Source of the DNA: CANLBN01 sp047634655
GTDB taxonomy: Bacteria > Pseudomonadota > Gammaproteobacteria > Pseudomonadales > Cellvibrionaceae
NCBI GenBank assembly: GCA_047634655.1
Contig: JBLIHY010000072.1
Coordinates: forward strand, 1 to 11,163
Direction: 5' to 3'
DNA: 11,163 bases
The notes below the pieces were generated by a model, which worked only from the letters and a program-made list of their open reading frames with translations, was not told the DNA's origin and ran no database searches. The translations under genes were made by a program, and so were the position numbers. Below, piece after piece: positions 1-7,456 of this stretch. Numbering within the stretch: position 1 is the first letter of the stretch; every line of letters starts with the position of its first letter.

Positions 1-3000
1 TATATGCCCAATCGCATCGATAACTTTCGATTCGACCATTGTTAAACTCACCATTTCTCCACCCAATTTGGCAAAGCGCGAATAGCGATCTACGATGGTG
101 AGGAAGCCATCTGCATCCAAATAACCTTTGTCACCGCTCACATACCAGCGAATATTATCAATTTCCCTAATAACCTGCGCCGTTTTTTCAGGCTTATTCA
201 GATAGTTCTGCATGACTTGAGCGCCGCCAATTAAAACCATGCCTTCACTATCCCTAGGTAACTCTTCGAAGCTTTCCGGATCGACAATTTTGAAACTGGT
301 GCCTGGAAGCGGCATACCAACAGACCCAACCTTATTACCCACCTGAACCTTCCAAGCTTGGTTTGAAAGCACATCTGGAATATTGACACTGGCAACAGGG
401 CTAGTTTCTGTCGTGCCATAGCCTTCATAAATTTCCTTGTTGAATTTTTGCTTGAAGGCCTCTCTAACGTGGGGGCTCAACCTCTCCGCACCCGACACAA
501 CAATACGCAAGCTGCCTAACATTAAAGGATGAACTCTGGTATTGCGACAGTACAAACGTAAAAAAGTCGAGGTGGCACACATAATAGTAACTCTATATTT
601 AGCAATAGCTTTCGCCGAACCCAGAGCATCAGTAGGGTCGGCGTGACATACCATGGGTAAGCCTTCGATCAATGGCATTAATTGTGTCACCGTTAAACCA
701 AAAGCGTGAAAGGAAGGCAATGAAGCCATGATTACATCGTCTTCGCGGGGATCCAGAACATCGGCGACCTGCTTCAGGTTAACCATAATATTCATATGAC
801 TAAGTTCAATGCCTTTCGGTAAACCTTCACTACCACTGGAAAATAAAATTGCAGCCGTGTCCCGGTTCTGATTAGCGCGCGAGTAAAGCGCTTTCAGACA
901 CCAAGCGGGCAGGAACTTAACCGTTAGAAAAATAGTTAACATCGGCCATTTAGTAATCGATTGCTTTACGTCTTCCAGGAAAATAACGCGATAGGATGAT
1001 AAAACCGTTCCAAAATCCAGATCTCTTTTTGCTAATTTATCCAGAAAGCGCTTAGAGGTATAAATGGTTTTAATATTCGCCTGTTCCAAGGCGGAACAAA
1101 AAGCATCCTGACTGGCAGTGTAGTTTAAATTAACGACTGTTTTCCCTCTCAGCAATATCGCCATATTGGCCAGCACGCCGCCTGCGCTATTTGGCAACAA
1201 TAAACCGATATTTTTTTCCGAACTCTGTCGCTTTATTTTTCTCGACAGCGCGACAGCAGCTGTCCGTGCTTGTTTCGCGCTTAGCGACTGACCCAAAGTA
1301 TCGATGATCGACGGACCCTTAGTCTGCTTTTTAACCGTTTCTATCCAGGCATTGGGCAAGGTTGGCAATTTCTTGGCGTAGGTTTGCCAAGAGCGAGTGG
1401 AAAGATCAAATACTCGCTGTTTTAAAGTAGCCGTATCGGTTTCTTTGGGTAAAGGCTCGCCAAAAGCCATGATCAAATGGCGGTGAATGCCATTGCTTCG
1501 CCAGTTTTTAAGATTATCCGAAGAATTGGAGAACTGACTACCCCACAAACCATGGATATAGAAGGGAAGTATGACGATATCATCGTTACACAGCGATACG
1601 GCACGCTCAAAGCCTGGGCGAAATTCCGCCAAGTGGCCATTGCGACTCAAAATTCCCTCGGGAAATAAACAGACAACTTCGCCCTGATTTAACAATTCAG
1701 CCAGCTGGTGTAAAGTTTGTCGACTGCTGGCATCCGCCTGAATAGGTATGCAGCCGAATAGTTTAAAAAACCACTTCCAGTACCAGCGATCATAAATCGT
1801 TTTTATCATCACAAAGCGCACCGGTCGCGGACAGGCAATTTGCACAATAGCCCAATCGATCCAACTGATATGATTCCCCAGTAATAACACGCCGCCTTGC
1901 TCGGGAATGTTTTTCACTCCCTGCACGTCAATACGATAACGCCGGGGAAAAAAGTAAGAAAATAGTATGCGCACCAAGCTTTGGGGTAGACGAAGCACCG
2001 TATAGGAACCGCCGACAACGGCAACGATTGAAATAAATATTAACAGCGATTTGGGATGCCAATTTAGCAGAGAAAAACTTACCGTAACCGCTAAAAAAAA
2101 TAGCATCGACAAATTTTGGACCAGGTTACTGGTGGATAATAATTTGCCTAACTCATCCTCCTTCGCGTAAAACTGGATCAATGCATTTAAGGGCACGATG
2201 AAAAAACCACCCATAATCCCGATCCATAAAAAAATTAAAGCCATCGCCCAATAGGAGTTCAAGTAGGGCAGAAAACACAATCCCAAGGCAAAACCAACAG
2301 CCCCAACAGGAACAAGACCCATCTCAATATAGTTACGCGATAAACGACCCGCTAACACAGAACCAAGGGCAATACCCACACCGCTGGCCCCCAAAATAGC
2401 TTGAATAATAATGGTATTGGTTTCACCCAAGGTAGACTTGGCAAAGGCTGGAAAAGTAGCCAGCATAACTTGGCCAACGGACCAAAAAACCGCTAGGCCA
2501 ATCATTGCCTGTCGCATTTCGGGACGCGTCAATAAAATTTTAACATTCTCCGTGGCTGATTTTCCGTTTAGGAAATTAACAATATTAAAAGTTTTTTCTG
2601 CCTTTACTCGTTCGAGTAGAGGTAATCGATAAACCATTAGCAATTCTATGACACTATTAGCTATCAATAAAAAGCCGACGGGAACGAGGTTCTGTAATAC
2701 AGCATTTTTGCTGATCGTATCCGGGGTATACCAGTATTCAAAGGCGACGGAAAAAACCAACGTACCTGCCAGTATCGCCACAATAGTTACCGCCTGGGCA
2801 ACACCATTAGCCTGTGCCAAGCGTTGTTTACCAAACAATACCTTGAGATAACCATTTTTAGCCGGAGAATAAAAAGCCGATTGCATAGCCAGCAGAAAAG
2901 TCATGGCGAAGGCGGACCAAAACCAACCTAAGGCATAACAAAAAGTAATGGCAATGGTTAGCCCTACGGCACCCCAGGCCGAAAAACGCATAATGTGATT

Positions 3001-3225
3001 TTTAGGATATTTATCGGAAAAAAAACCGGCAGGGGTAAACAATAAAATAAAAGGCAGTAAAATTAAGCCATTAACGATCGCCGTGAGAATGACCTGCTCT
3101 GGTCCATCGTAAAGCTTAAAAATAGTATTCTGAATCACAATCTTGTGGCCAAGATCGATAAAGGCATTGAGAAATACGGCAGTTAGGAATGGCAGCGAGC
3201 CTGCCGTTCTAAGTAAGTTATTCAC
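1..3225 (-). CDS. aas: Acyl-ACP--phospholipid O-acyltransferase / 2-acyl-GPE acyltransferase (3' end cut by window edge)
   Basis: Inner-membrane enzyme that re-acylates lysophospholipid (2-acyl-glycerophosphoethanolamine) with fatty acids it first activates with ATP. There are 1075 codons open to the window edge, so only the last few dozen residues should be missing. Residues about 1-410 form an MFS-like block of about 12 hydrophobic helices, related to the lysophospholipid flippase LplT. Residues about 430-620 form a PlsC acyltransferase domain with the HxxxxD motif (H452, D457) and FPEG at 521-524. From about 650 an AMP-forming ligase follows, with the P-loop SSGSEGLPKG (796-805), YGTTE (936-940) and SGDKGYLDADGF. 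The distal A10 lysine lies outside the window. I chose the GTG start at 3225 because AAGGGA lies 9 bases upstream and no other in-frame ATG or GTG precedes it. The gene is divergent from the regulator at 3261. I see no lesion in it, unlike its neighbours. Confidence 0.93.
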   Translation of the reverse strand, partial: MNNLLRTAGSLPFLTAVFLNAFIDLGHKIVIQNTIFKLYDGPEQVILTAIVNGLILLPFILLFTPAGFFSDKYPKNHIMRFSAWGAVGLTIAITFCYALGWFWSAFAMTFLLAMQSAFYSPAKNGYLKVLFGKQRLAQANGVAQAVTIVAILAGTLVFSVAFEYWYTPDTISKNAVLQNLVPVGFLLIANSVIELLMVYRLPLLERVKAEKTFNIVNFLNGKSATENVKILLTRPEMRQAMIGLAVFWSVGQVMLATFPAFAKSTLGETNTIIIQAILGASGVGIALGSVLAGRLSRNYIEMGLVPVGAVGFALGLCFLPYLNSYWAMALIFLWIGIMGGFFIVPLNALIQFYAKEDELGKLLSTSNLVQNLSMLFFLAVTVSFSLLNWHPKSLLIFISIVAVVGGSYTVLRLPQSLVRILFSYFFPRRYRIDVQGVKNIPEQGGVLLLGNHISWIDWAIVQIACPRPVRFVMIKTIYDRWYWKWFFKLFGCIPIQADASSRQTLHQLAELLNQGEVVCLFPEGILSRNGHLAEFRPGFERAVSLCNDDIVILPFYIHGLWGSQFSNSSDNLKNWRSNGIHRHLIMAFGEPLPKETDTATLKQRVFDLSTRSWQTYAKKLPTLPNAWIETVKKQTKGPSIIDTLGQSLSAKQARTAAVALSRKIKRQSSEKNIGLLLPNSAGGVLANMAILLRGKTVVNLNYTASQDAFCSALEQANIKTIYTSKRFLDKLAKRDLDFGTVLSSYRVIFLEDVKQSITKWPMLTIFLTVKFLPAWCLKALYSRANQNRDTAAILFSSGSEGLPKGIELSHMNIMVNLKQVADVLDPREDDVIMASLPSFHAFGLTVTQLMPLIEGLPMVCHADPTDALGSAKAIAKYRVTIMCATSTFLRLYCRNTRVHPLMLGSLRIVVSGAERLSPHVREAFKQKFNKEIYEGYGTTETSPVASVNIPDVLSNQAWKVQVGNKVGSVGMPLPGTSFKIVDPESFEELPRDSEGMVLIGGAQVMQNYLNKPEKTAQVIREIDNIRWYVSGDKGYLDADGFLTIVDRYSRFAKLGGEMVSLTMVESKVIDAIGHI

Positions 3226-3310
3226 GACGGTTAATCCCTTGGTGGTTTGAAAATTCGAGCATGACCGATAGCATCATAAGAGACAACTCAAAGCCCATGG
3301 ACTCACCTAT

Positions 3311-3976
3311 ATGGATGTCGCCAAGGCATTGGATCTTAGCGAAGCCTCGGTAAAACGCCTGTTTGCCGAACAAAATTTTAGCCTGCGACGCTTGGAGATG
3401 ATTTGTGGATTAATCAATTTACAGATTTCTGATTTGGTGGAATTAATACTCAAAGGGCAGCCACAACTCGAACAGTTAACAGTGGAACAAGAGCGGGAAA
3501 TCACTAACGACCCTCTACTTTTGTTGATTACCGTTAATATGATCAATGGCTTGAACTACCAGGAAATTACTGATAAATACAACATCGAGCTATCCAACTG
3601 TATACAAAAGCTGGCTCATTTAGATCGCCTAAAGATTATTGAACTACTACCACGTAATCGTATTAAATTATTGACTGGCCCAAACTTTTCCTGGATTGCC
3701 AACGGACCCATACAAAAGTTTTATCAAACACAGCTTGAACGCGAATTTTTTCAGTCTGGCTTTGACGGAGAATCGGAGAAACTTATTGTACTGAATGGCC
3801 TGATAACCAAGGCTTCAAATACAGAGTTTCAGAAAAAAATGCAGAAATTAGCAAATAGCTTTAATGACTTAATTAAAGAGGATATGCCTAACAATCTCTC
3901 TAAAAAGCATGGCCACACCATTGTTATCGCCACTAGACAATTGCAATACCGTTTGTTTAAAAAATACTTAAAATAA
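3311..3976 (+). CDS. XRE-family helix-turn-helix transcriptional regulator, start region probably frameshifted
   Basis: Probable DNA-binding regulator. The readable ORF from ATG 3311 gives 221 aa and opens inside the HTH: DVAKALDLSEASVKRLF has the Cro/CI pattern, and RRLEMICGLI follows. The remaining ~170 residues form a helical domain with no motif I recognise. The same frame is open back to a TAG at 3269 and encodes HKRQLKAHGLTY, which is helix 1 of the fold, but it has no start codon there. ATG 3261 (MTDSII...) lies in another frame, 17 bases before that stretch. One lost base near 3275-3280 would join the two and give about 238 aa, the expected form. Only 35 bp separate ATG 3261 from the aas start, so the promoters must overlap coding sequence. 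Regulation of aas is possible but unproven. The product from 3311 alone would lack HTH helix 1. Confidence 0.75.
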   Translation: MDVAKALDLSEASVKRLFAEQNFSLRRLEMICGLINLQISDLVELILKGQPQLEQLTVEQEREITNDPLLLLITVNMINGLNYQEITDKYNIELSNCIQKLAHLDRLKIIELLPRNRIKLLTGPNFSWIANGPIQKFYQTQLEREFFQSGFDGESEKLIVLNGLITKASNTEFQKKMQKLANSFNDLIKEDMPNNLSKKHGHTIVIATRQLQYRLFKKYLK

Positions 3977-3978
3977 AT

Positions 3979-4349
3979 TTGATAAAAAATTCGTTGAATG
4001 TGTTGAACGTTCTACCAACGCGGGCACAGCCTAAGATCAAAAAATCCTTGCGTGGGGTGCGGCGGCAAGCGGAAACCAAAACCGATGCGACAGCGACCTT
4101 AATTTATTCATAGAAACCTATGAAGCCAAATATCCAAAAGTGACCGCTTGCCTTGAAAAAGATAGAAAAAAACTACTGGCCTTTTAAGGCTTTGCGACTT
4201 AATGCTGGCAAAGCACCTGGACGACCCATCCAATTGGGTCCATCTTTGGCACGATCCACCATCGAACCAGACGATTCAAAGGCTTTTTAATGACGCAAGC
4301 AACAGTAGGTGGAATCCGCTTTGCTTTTATTATTAGTATTTTTTATTGA
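3979..4349 (+). mobile_element. IS256-family (Mutator-type) transposase remnant, C-terminal part
   Basis: Decayed end of a DDE transposase. Frame 1 from 3979 reads SLNVLNVLPTRAQPKIKK and then RRQAETKTDATAT. After a frameshift near 4100 the next frame reads LFIETYEAKYPKVTACLEKD, and GSIFGTIHHRTRRFKGFL further on. This follows the conserved C-terminal half of IS256-family transposases (KYPKxxxCLxKDR; NPIESTFxTxRxRTxxxKGxL). Two in-frame stops interrupt it at the position of the usual FYDFPAEHW segment. The N-terminal half and both inverted repeats are missing, so it cannot move itself. It starts within a few bases of the regulator's stop codon. No target duplication is visible. Confidence 0.85.
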
Positions 4350-4448
4350 TTTTAAACCGAATAATTCCTTGAACTACTGTAAGTCTATACTTTGTACCAA
4401 AAAAAAATCCTTCAGACAATAAGGCGATACCTACTCGCATTTAAGATA

Positions 4449-4745
4449 ATAACCTCCGACAACGGTACTGAATTTCATCAATACAAAGAGATTGAAACGC
4501 AATGTAAAAAACGTTCTAATTTGCCAATCCTTACCACTCTTTAGAACGAGGCAGTAATGAGGACATCAATGGATTTATCAGAAAGTATTTGCCAAAAATA
4601 AAAAATATGGCAGCTCTAATCCAGCCGCAGTGCAACAGAATTACTCTCAACTTAAATAAGCGACCAAGAAAACGTTAACACTACAAAACACCTGAGGAGA
4701 TGTACTATGGAATTTAATAACTATTGTCGTGGTTCAAAGTTGATA
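4449..4745 (+). mobile_element. IS30-family transposase remnant with right end (copy 1)
   Basis: C-terminal part of an IS30-type DDE transposase. ITSDNGTEFHQYKEIETQC carries the second catalytic Asp. A frameshift near 4515 follows, then FANPYHSLERGSNEDINGF with the catalytic Glu region, IRKYLPK, and finally HYKTPEEMYYGI before the stop. A TAA replaces the Tyr codon in the motif RPRKR(Y)HYK. The non-coding tail after the stop ends at gttcaaagttgata, which I take as the terminal inverted repeat because copy 2 ends at the same base. The 5' part is not recognisable; 4350-4448 holds nothing I can assign. The right end abuts the stop codon of the minus-strand cassette relic at 4746. Confidence 0.85.
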
Positions 4746-4965
4746 TTAGAGATATTTATTATCAACATCATCTTTTTTAAGTAAAAGTATTAATTGAATG
4801 AATACTAAAGACATAATTACAGATAGAAAAAATCTAAATATGGTGCTATAAAGAATATTCTTTACTTTTTTTGGCAACAAAGTTTACAACAATAGGCCCC
4901 AATACAACATCTAAAAGAATAAGCTTACGGAAATGCCCAGCTCGGTTAGGTTTATATTCACTTAG
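4746..4965 (-). pseudogene. Broken small two-helix membrane protein, leftmost cassette
   Basis: Two overlapping frames on the minus strand join into one plausible product. The first reads SEYKPNRAGHFRKLILLD, then VVLGPIVVNFVAKK. Dropping one A from the A7 run (T7 on the plus strand, 4866-4872) continues it as VKNILYSTIFRFFLSVIMSL, then VFIQLILLLKKDD and DNKYL before the stop at 4746-4748. This would be about 70 residues with two hydrophobic segments and charged ends, typical of small inner-membrane proteins. No start codon is present: a CTA stands at 4963-4965 where ATG would be expected, 8 bases after AGGT. It follows the attC-like site at 4973 in the orientation of every other cassette gene. 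The 3' end touches the IS30 end, so the stop may be native or created by the junction. Function unknown. Confidence 0.5.
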
Positions 4966-4972
4966 TTTTTAC

Positions 4973-5047
4973 CTATAACCTCGCCATAAAAGGCGAAAAA
5001 AAATCGAGTCCAGCGCTGAAAGCGCGATTTTTGATGGCTTTTTAAGC
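4973..5047 (-). other. attC-like integron recombination site (degenerate)
   Basis: Read on the minus strand, the site runs from GCTTAAA, which overlaps the exonuclease stop, to GGTTATAG. GCCAT near the start pairs with ATGGC near the end, and AAAAATCG pairs with CGATTTTT, giving a long imperfect hairpin of about 75 bases. The inverse core lacks the usual AAC, and the simple core GTTATAG deviates from GTTRRRY in the same way as the site at 7347. The position directly after a cassette gene supports the call. Confidence 0.6.
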
Positions 5048-5595
5048 CAGCTCCAATTCTGCCAAAATATTGCAGAATAAAGCTCCTTGACCAATAGCAT
5101 CGTCGAGCGCTTTATGCGCATGTGGTAGCTTATCAAACCACGACTTTGGCATAAATTTCTTTGTTGATTTTCGGTAATCAGTTTTTAACGCAACCATCGC
5201 AAGAGTTTTACGTCTAAAGCAAAGTACGAAAAAGGACTGGTCCCAACAAACTTAATTAGATACCAGTATACAAACATAAAGTCATAGGAAGCGGGGTAAC
5301 CCACGAATACGGGCTTGCCTAGTAAGGTGGCAATCCATTCTACGTACTTTCTCATAGCCTCTTCTGGTCTTTGCTGATCTGTTCGACAATATTCTCATGC
5401 TTCGGTTTGAGTTGACCACCATTTTTTGGTATCTGGATCTGCAAACGCACCTTCCAAGTACTCCAAATTAATTTCAAAAGTAGAAATGAGTTCTTTATTT
5501 TTTAAACATGCAGTCGAACCAAAGCTAAGCATTGAGTTTTGACCTGGGATTGGCCCATCAGCTTCAACATCTATACTGATATAAATTTCGTGAAT
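5042..5595 (-). pseudogene. DEDDh-family 3'-5' exonuclease, inactivated
   Basis: The reconstructed 184-aa product resembles small RNase T/DnaQ-fold exonucleases. It begins IYISIDVEADGPIPG (Asp and Glu of the first motif), contains KPVFVGYPASYDF (second motif Asp), and ends HAHKALDDAIGQGALF (His and last Asp of the DEDDh set). All metal-binding residues are present. Three lesions break it. A TGA at 5395-5397 replaces a probable Trp codon in TEA(W)EYC. One A is missing from an A-run at 5216-5219, where VK should continue as TLAMVALKTDY. No ATG starts it: an ATT at 5593-5595 sits about 8 bases after AGGGA, where a start would be expected, and a TAA lies in frame just upstream. It is flanked by attC-like sites on both sides, so it is a cassette gene. 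The family is clear; the natural substrate is not. Confidence 0.85.
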
Positions 5596-5611
5596 TTTCT
5601 TTCCCTGTAGA

Positions 5612-5692
5612 GCTTAACGTCAGTGTCTGGAGCAACGCGGAAGCCGTCACGGAACGCGATTTTTGCGTGAAAAAATGACACTTTTATTAGGT
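5612..5692 (-). other. attC-like integron recombination site
   Basis: On the minus strand it runs from ACCTAAT to the simple core GTTAAGC, which fits GTTRRRY. AGTGTC near the start pairs exactly with GACACT near the end, and an inner palindrome (CCGTCACGG on the plus strand) forms the loop region. It is about 81 bases long and lies 9 bases beyond the stop of the 118-aa gene. The inverse core ends in AAT instead of AAC. Confidence 0.7.
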
Positions 5693-5701
5693 TTTTTTAA
5701 G

Positions 5702-6058
5702 TTATTCATTTTCAATTTCAGCTAAAAATTGTTTAGCTAAACTAGCACCTGATGACCTATAGTTTTTTTCTGTATTACCCCACTCTCTACAATACCAACA
5801 AACTCGTTCGGCTATTGTGCCGCTAGATGATTCACCAAGCTTTTCTCTAAGTGAAAGAATCTGTGAACCCATTTCTATTAATTCTTCAGTTAGTTTATCT
5901 GTTTTATGTTTCAGTTCGCTGAATGGATTGAATACCTTTACGCAAAAAATTAGATTATTTTTACCCTCCGCAGCATTTCTCAAATGAGGCAAAAGGATTT
6001 CCCGAAGCTGAGTTTCTAGCTCATCTAGTTTAGGATAGAGTTTAGCCTTTGATACCAT
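5702..6058 (-). CDS. Hypothetical 118-aa cassette protein
   Basis: I recognise no family. The protein is soluble, with no signal peptide or membrane segment, and is mostly helical. Residues about 8-35 and 48-75 have the heptad-like spacing of amphipathic helices (LDELETQLREILLPHL; KTDKLTEELIEMGSQIL). A CWYC motif near residue 88 could bind metal or form a disulfide. The ATG start at 6058 is supported by AGGT 6 bases upstream. It is a single-gene cassette: the remains of one attC lie just upstream (6074) and a complete attC-like site just after the stop (5692). The frame is intact, which stands out among the decayed neighbours and suggests either recent arrival or selection. Confidence 0.7.
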   Translation of the reverse strand: MVSKAKLYPKLDELETQLREILLPHLRNAAEGKNNLIFCVKVFNPFSELKHKTDKLTEELIEMGSQILSLREKLGESSSGTIAERVCWYCREWGNTEKNYRSSGASLAKQFLAEIENE

Positions 6059-6073
6059 ACTTTACCTATTTAA

Positions 6074-6112
6074 ACCTAACGAGAGGCGGCGCAGTTTTAT
6101 CGCGCGGTCTTC
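6074..6112 (-). other. Half attC-like site, cut by an IS3-family relic
   Basis: The minus strand reads GCGCCGCCTCTCGTTAGGT, the R'/L' half of an attC, ending in the core GTTAGGT (GTTRRRY). The partner half, which should lie at higher coordinates, is missing, and IS3-related sequence begins at about 6113. The right boundary is approximate. Confidence 0.6.
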
Positions 6113-6448
6113 CCCCGATAAAATGGACACCACTTTATCTACGCTGCATGTTGTTCATATTCTATCGGTGACTCATAATCTAATCCTAAATGCAACCAAA
6201 CGGTGTTGTAAAAATCATTAATGTGTATCGATAGGGCGCGTCGAAGCTCTGTCGCCTTGCGCTATATGGTGCCGCAAATAAGCTCAGCTTTTAAACGGTG
6301 GAGGGATAATTCCATAAAGGCATTGTCCGTACAATGCCTCCGGTCTGTTCAAGCTATGCTTAAATCCATTTTCTTTTAACAGCTTCTGAAATTCTCCACC
6401 CATATATTCGATGCCACGATCAGTATGGAAAAGTACGCCTATTTCTCG
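6113..6448 (-). mobile_element. IS3-family transposase (OrfB) remnant with its 3' end
   Basis: C-terminal half of an rve-type DDE transposase. It reads VLFHTDRGIEYMGGEFQKLL (second catalytic Asp) and NGFKHSLNRP. A frameshift near 6328-6342 follows, then DNAFMELSLHRLKAELICGT, with Glu in the DNAxxE position. A TAG at 6262-6264 interrupts it, and it ends FYNTVWLHLGLDYESPIEYE before the stop at 6139-6141. The bases between that stop and about 6113 are probably the element's end. The N-terminal half, OrfA and the other inverted repeat are absent. Its outer end lies inside an attC, and its inner end runs into about 65 unassigned bases before the second IS30 relic. Confidence 0.85.
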
Positions 6449-6512
6449 TTATCTTTTGACGAATCCAAATCCTTCTGATGTTGTTCCGCCGAGCTATTGT
6501 CAAATCTGGCGT

Positions 6513-6651
6513 ATGGCCGCTCTAACACAGCAGCAATGCAACAGAATCGCTCTCAGCTTAAATCAGCGACCAAGGAAACGTTACCACTACAAAACACCTG
6601 AGGAGATGTACTATGGAATTTAAAAACTATTGTCGCGGCTCAAAGTTGATA
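6513..6651 (+). mobile_element. IS30-family transposase right end (copy 2)
   Basis: Last 36 codons of an IS30-type transposase plus its tail: MAALTQQQCNRIALSLNQRP, then HYKTPEEMYYGI and stop, then a non-coding tail ending gctcaaagttgata. It aligns without gaps to 4607-4745 over 139 bases, with about 14 differences by my count, and here the RKRYHYK segment is intact. Everything upstream of 6513 in the element is lost. Its right end cuts into the 3' part of the cassette gene at 6652. Confidence 0.85.
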
Positions 6652-7334
6652 CTAGGACTAATAATACGTTCCGATATTAACTCAAATGTAGCTATTGAGT
6701 ATTTTTTTACTACTACATTAGTACCTATATGGAGAAGAAAGGATACTAATTTGCCATTATCGATAACGGTTGAATCAAGAATTTTACTAATGTCTTGATC
6801 AACTTCGGAATACTTGGTTCCATCAATATGAGCCAAAGCCAAGGTGATGCCATCTTTTTCCGAAAGCTTACCATCGCCATTAGTATCATCTTTGAGTGCA
6901 GATATATATAAGGCCAAGACTGGGTCTTCGCCGTTTTACTTATTTGAAGCTTGTAATTTGCAAAAGCAATTTATCAGATTACTGTGTTTTTCATAAAGCC
7001 ACTTTGATTCAAGTTGCTCGCCCAACAAAAACAACACATTGCGAATTTGTGAACCACCATACCCAGAGCTTAGCCCTCGCGAAGCTTTATCAGAAAGTGG
7101 GTTAATTGTTTGGATATTGTGGCCTCTCATTTCTTCAAGACCTCCTAATCTTAAGTCAACGGATTTGCTTTCTGGTTCATTAGAGTCGGCTGTTACCTGA
7201 ACAGTATTGCTGTTGCCCCATTCATTGCTGATTCCCATTACGAAGGCCATGGAAAGAATCGCACCCGTAACTGCCAGGAGAATTAGAACGGAGTTCACTC
7301 TATTAATAATTAGAAAAAATCTATTTTTTTCCAC
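6652..7334 (-). pseudogene. Membrane-anchored protein with an EF-hand-like loop, broken by a stop codon and an IS
   Basis: One frame from GTG 7334 (AGGAG 6 bases upstream) reads through about 228 codons, with a single TAA at 6936-6938 after QASNK. Past that stop the same frame continues NGEDPVLALYISALK, so this is one gene with a nonsense change rather than two genes. Residues about 8-33 are an N-terminal membrane anchor (LIINRVNSVLILLAVTGAIL). A domain of unknown role follows, with LRLGGLEEMRGHN. Residues 150-161, DTNGDGKLSEKD, fit the calcium loop of an EF-hand (D, N, D at positions 1, 3, 5; G at 6; D at 12). The 3' end was replaced by the IS30 end, adding INFEPRQ before a chance stop at 6627. 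The gene follows the attC-like site at 7347, so it is a cassette gene. I do not know the family. Confidence 0.65.
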
Positions 7335-7346
7335 TATTTCTCCTAG

Positions 7347-7407
7347 CTATAACGCCCGCGTAATAGGCGCGAGCTTGCGAGCGTCCTGATTGACGCGTTT
7401 GTTAAAT
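7347..7407 (-). other. attC-like integron recombination site
   Basis: This is the clearest site in the window. On the minus strand it starts ATTTAACAAACGCGTCAA (inverse core ATTTAAC fits RYYYAAC) and ends ACGCGGGCGTTATAG. The start TAACAAACGC and the end GGGCGTTA match the ends of the Vibrio cholerae repeat (VCR) as I remember it. The middle GGACGC...GCGCC pairs with one unpaired A, the kind of extrahelical base that marks the recombined strand. It lies about 50 bases after the rhombosortase stop. Confidence 0.85.
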
Positions 7408-7456
7408 TATTGCTTGACTTGCCACAAGAAGTAAAAAATCATTACTGCGCCTCTAT

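Noticed and set aside
231..428. 65-aa minus-strand ORF
   Set aside because: It overlaps the AMP-ligase part of aas in another frame, and the aas frame there carries clear family motifs such as YGTTE.
1477..2851. Plus-strand ORFs at 1477, 2411 and 2648
   Set aside because: All are antisense to the PlsC and MFS parts of aas, with no ribosome site or family resemblance.
4350..4448. Possible N-terminal IS30 coding or an IS256 terminal repeat
   Set aside because: No frame gives recognisable transposase sequence and I could not pair any inverted repeat.
6411..6623. 70-aa plus-strand ORF starting MPRSVWKS
   Set aside because: Its first ~30 codons are IS3 antisense and unassigned bases; only the end is real IS30 coding sequence, so it is a chance fusion.
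6896..7105. 69-aa plus-strand ORF, also 7207-7389
   Set aside because: Antisense to the EF-hand membrane gene and the attC-like site, with no supporting signal.
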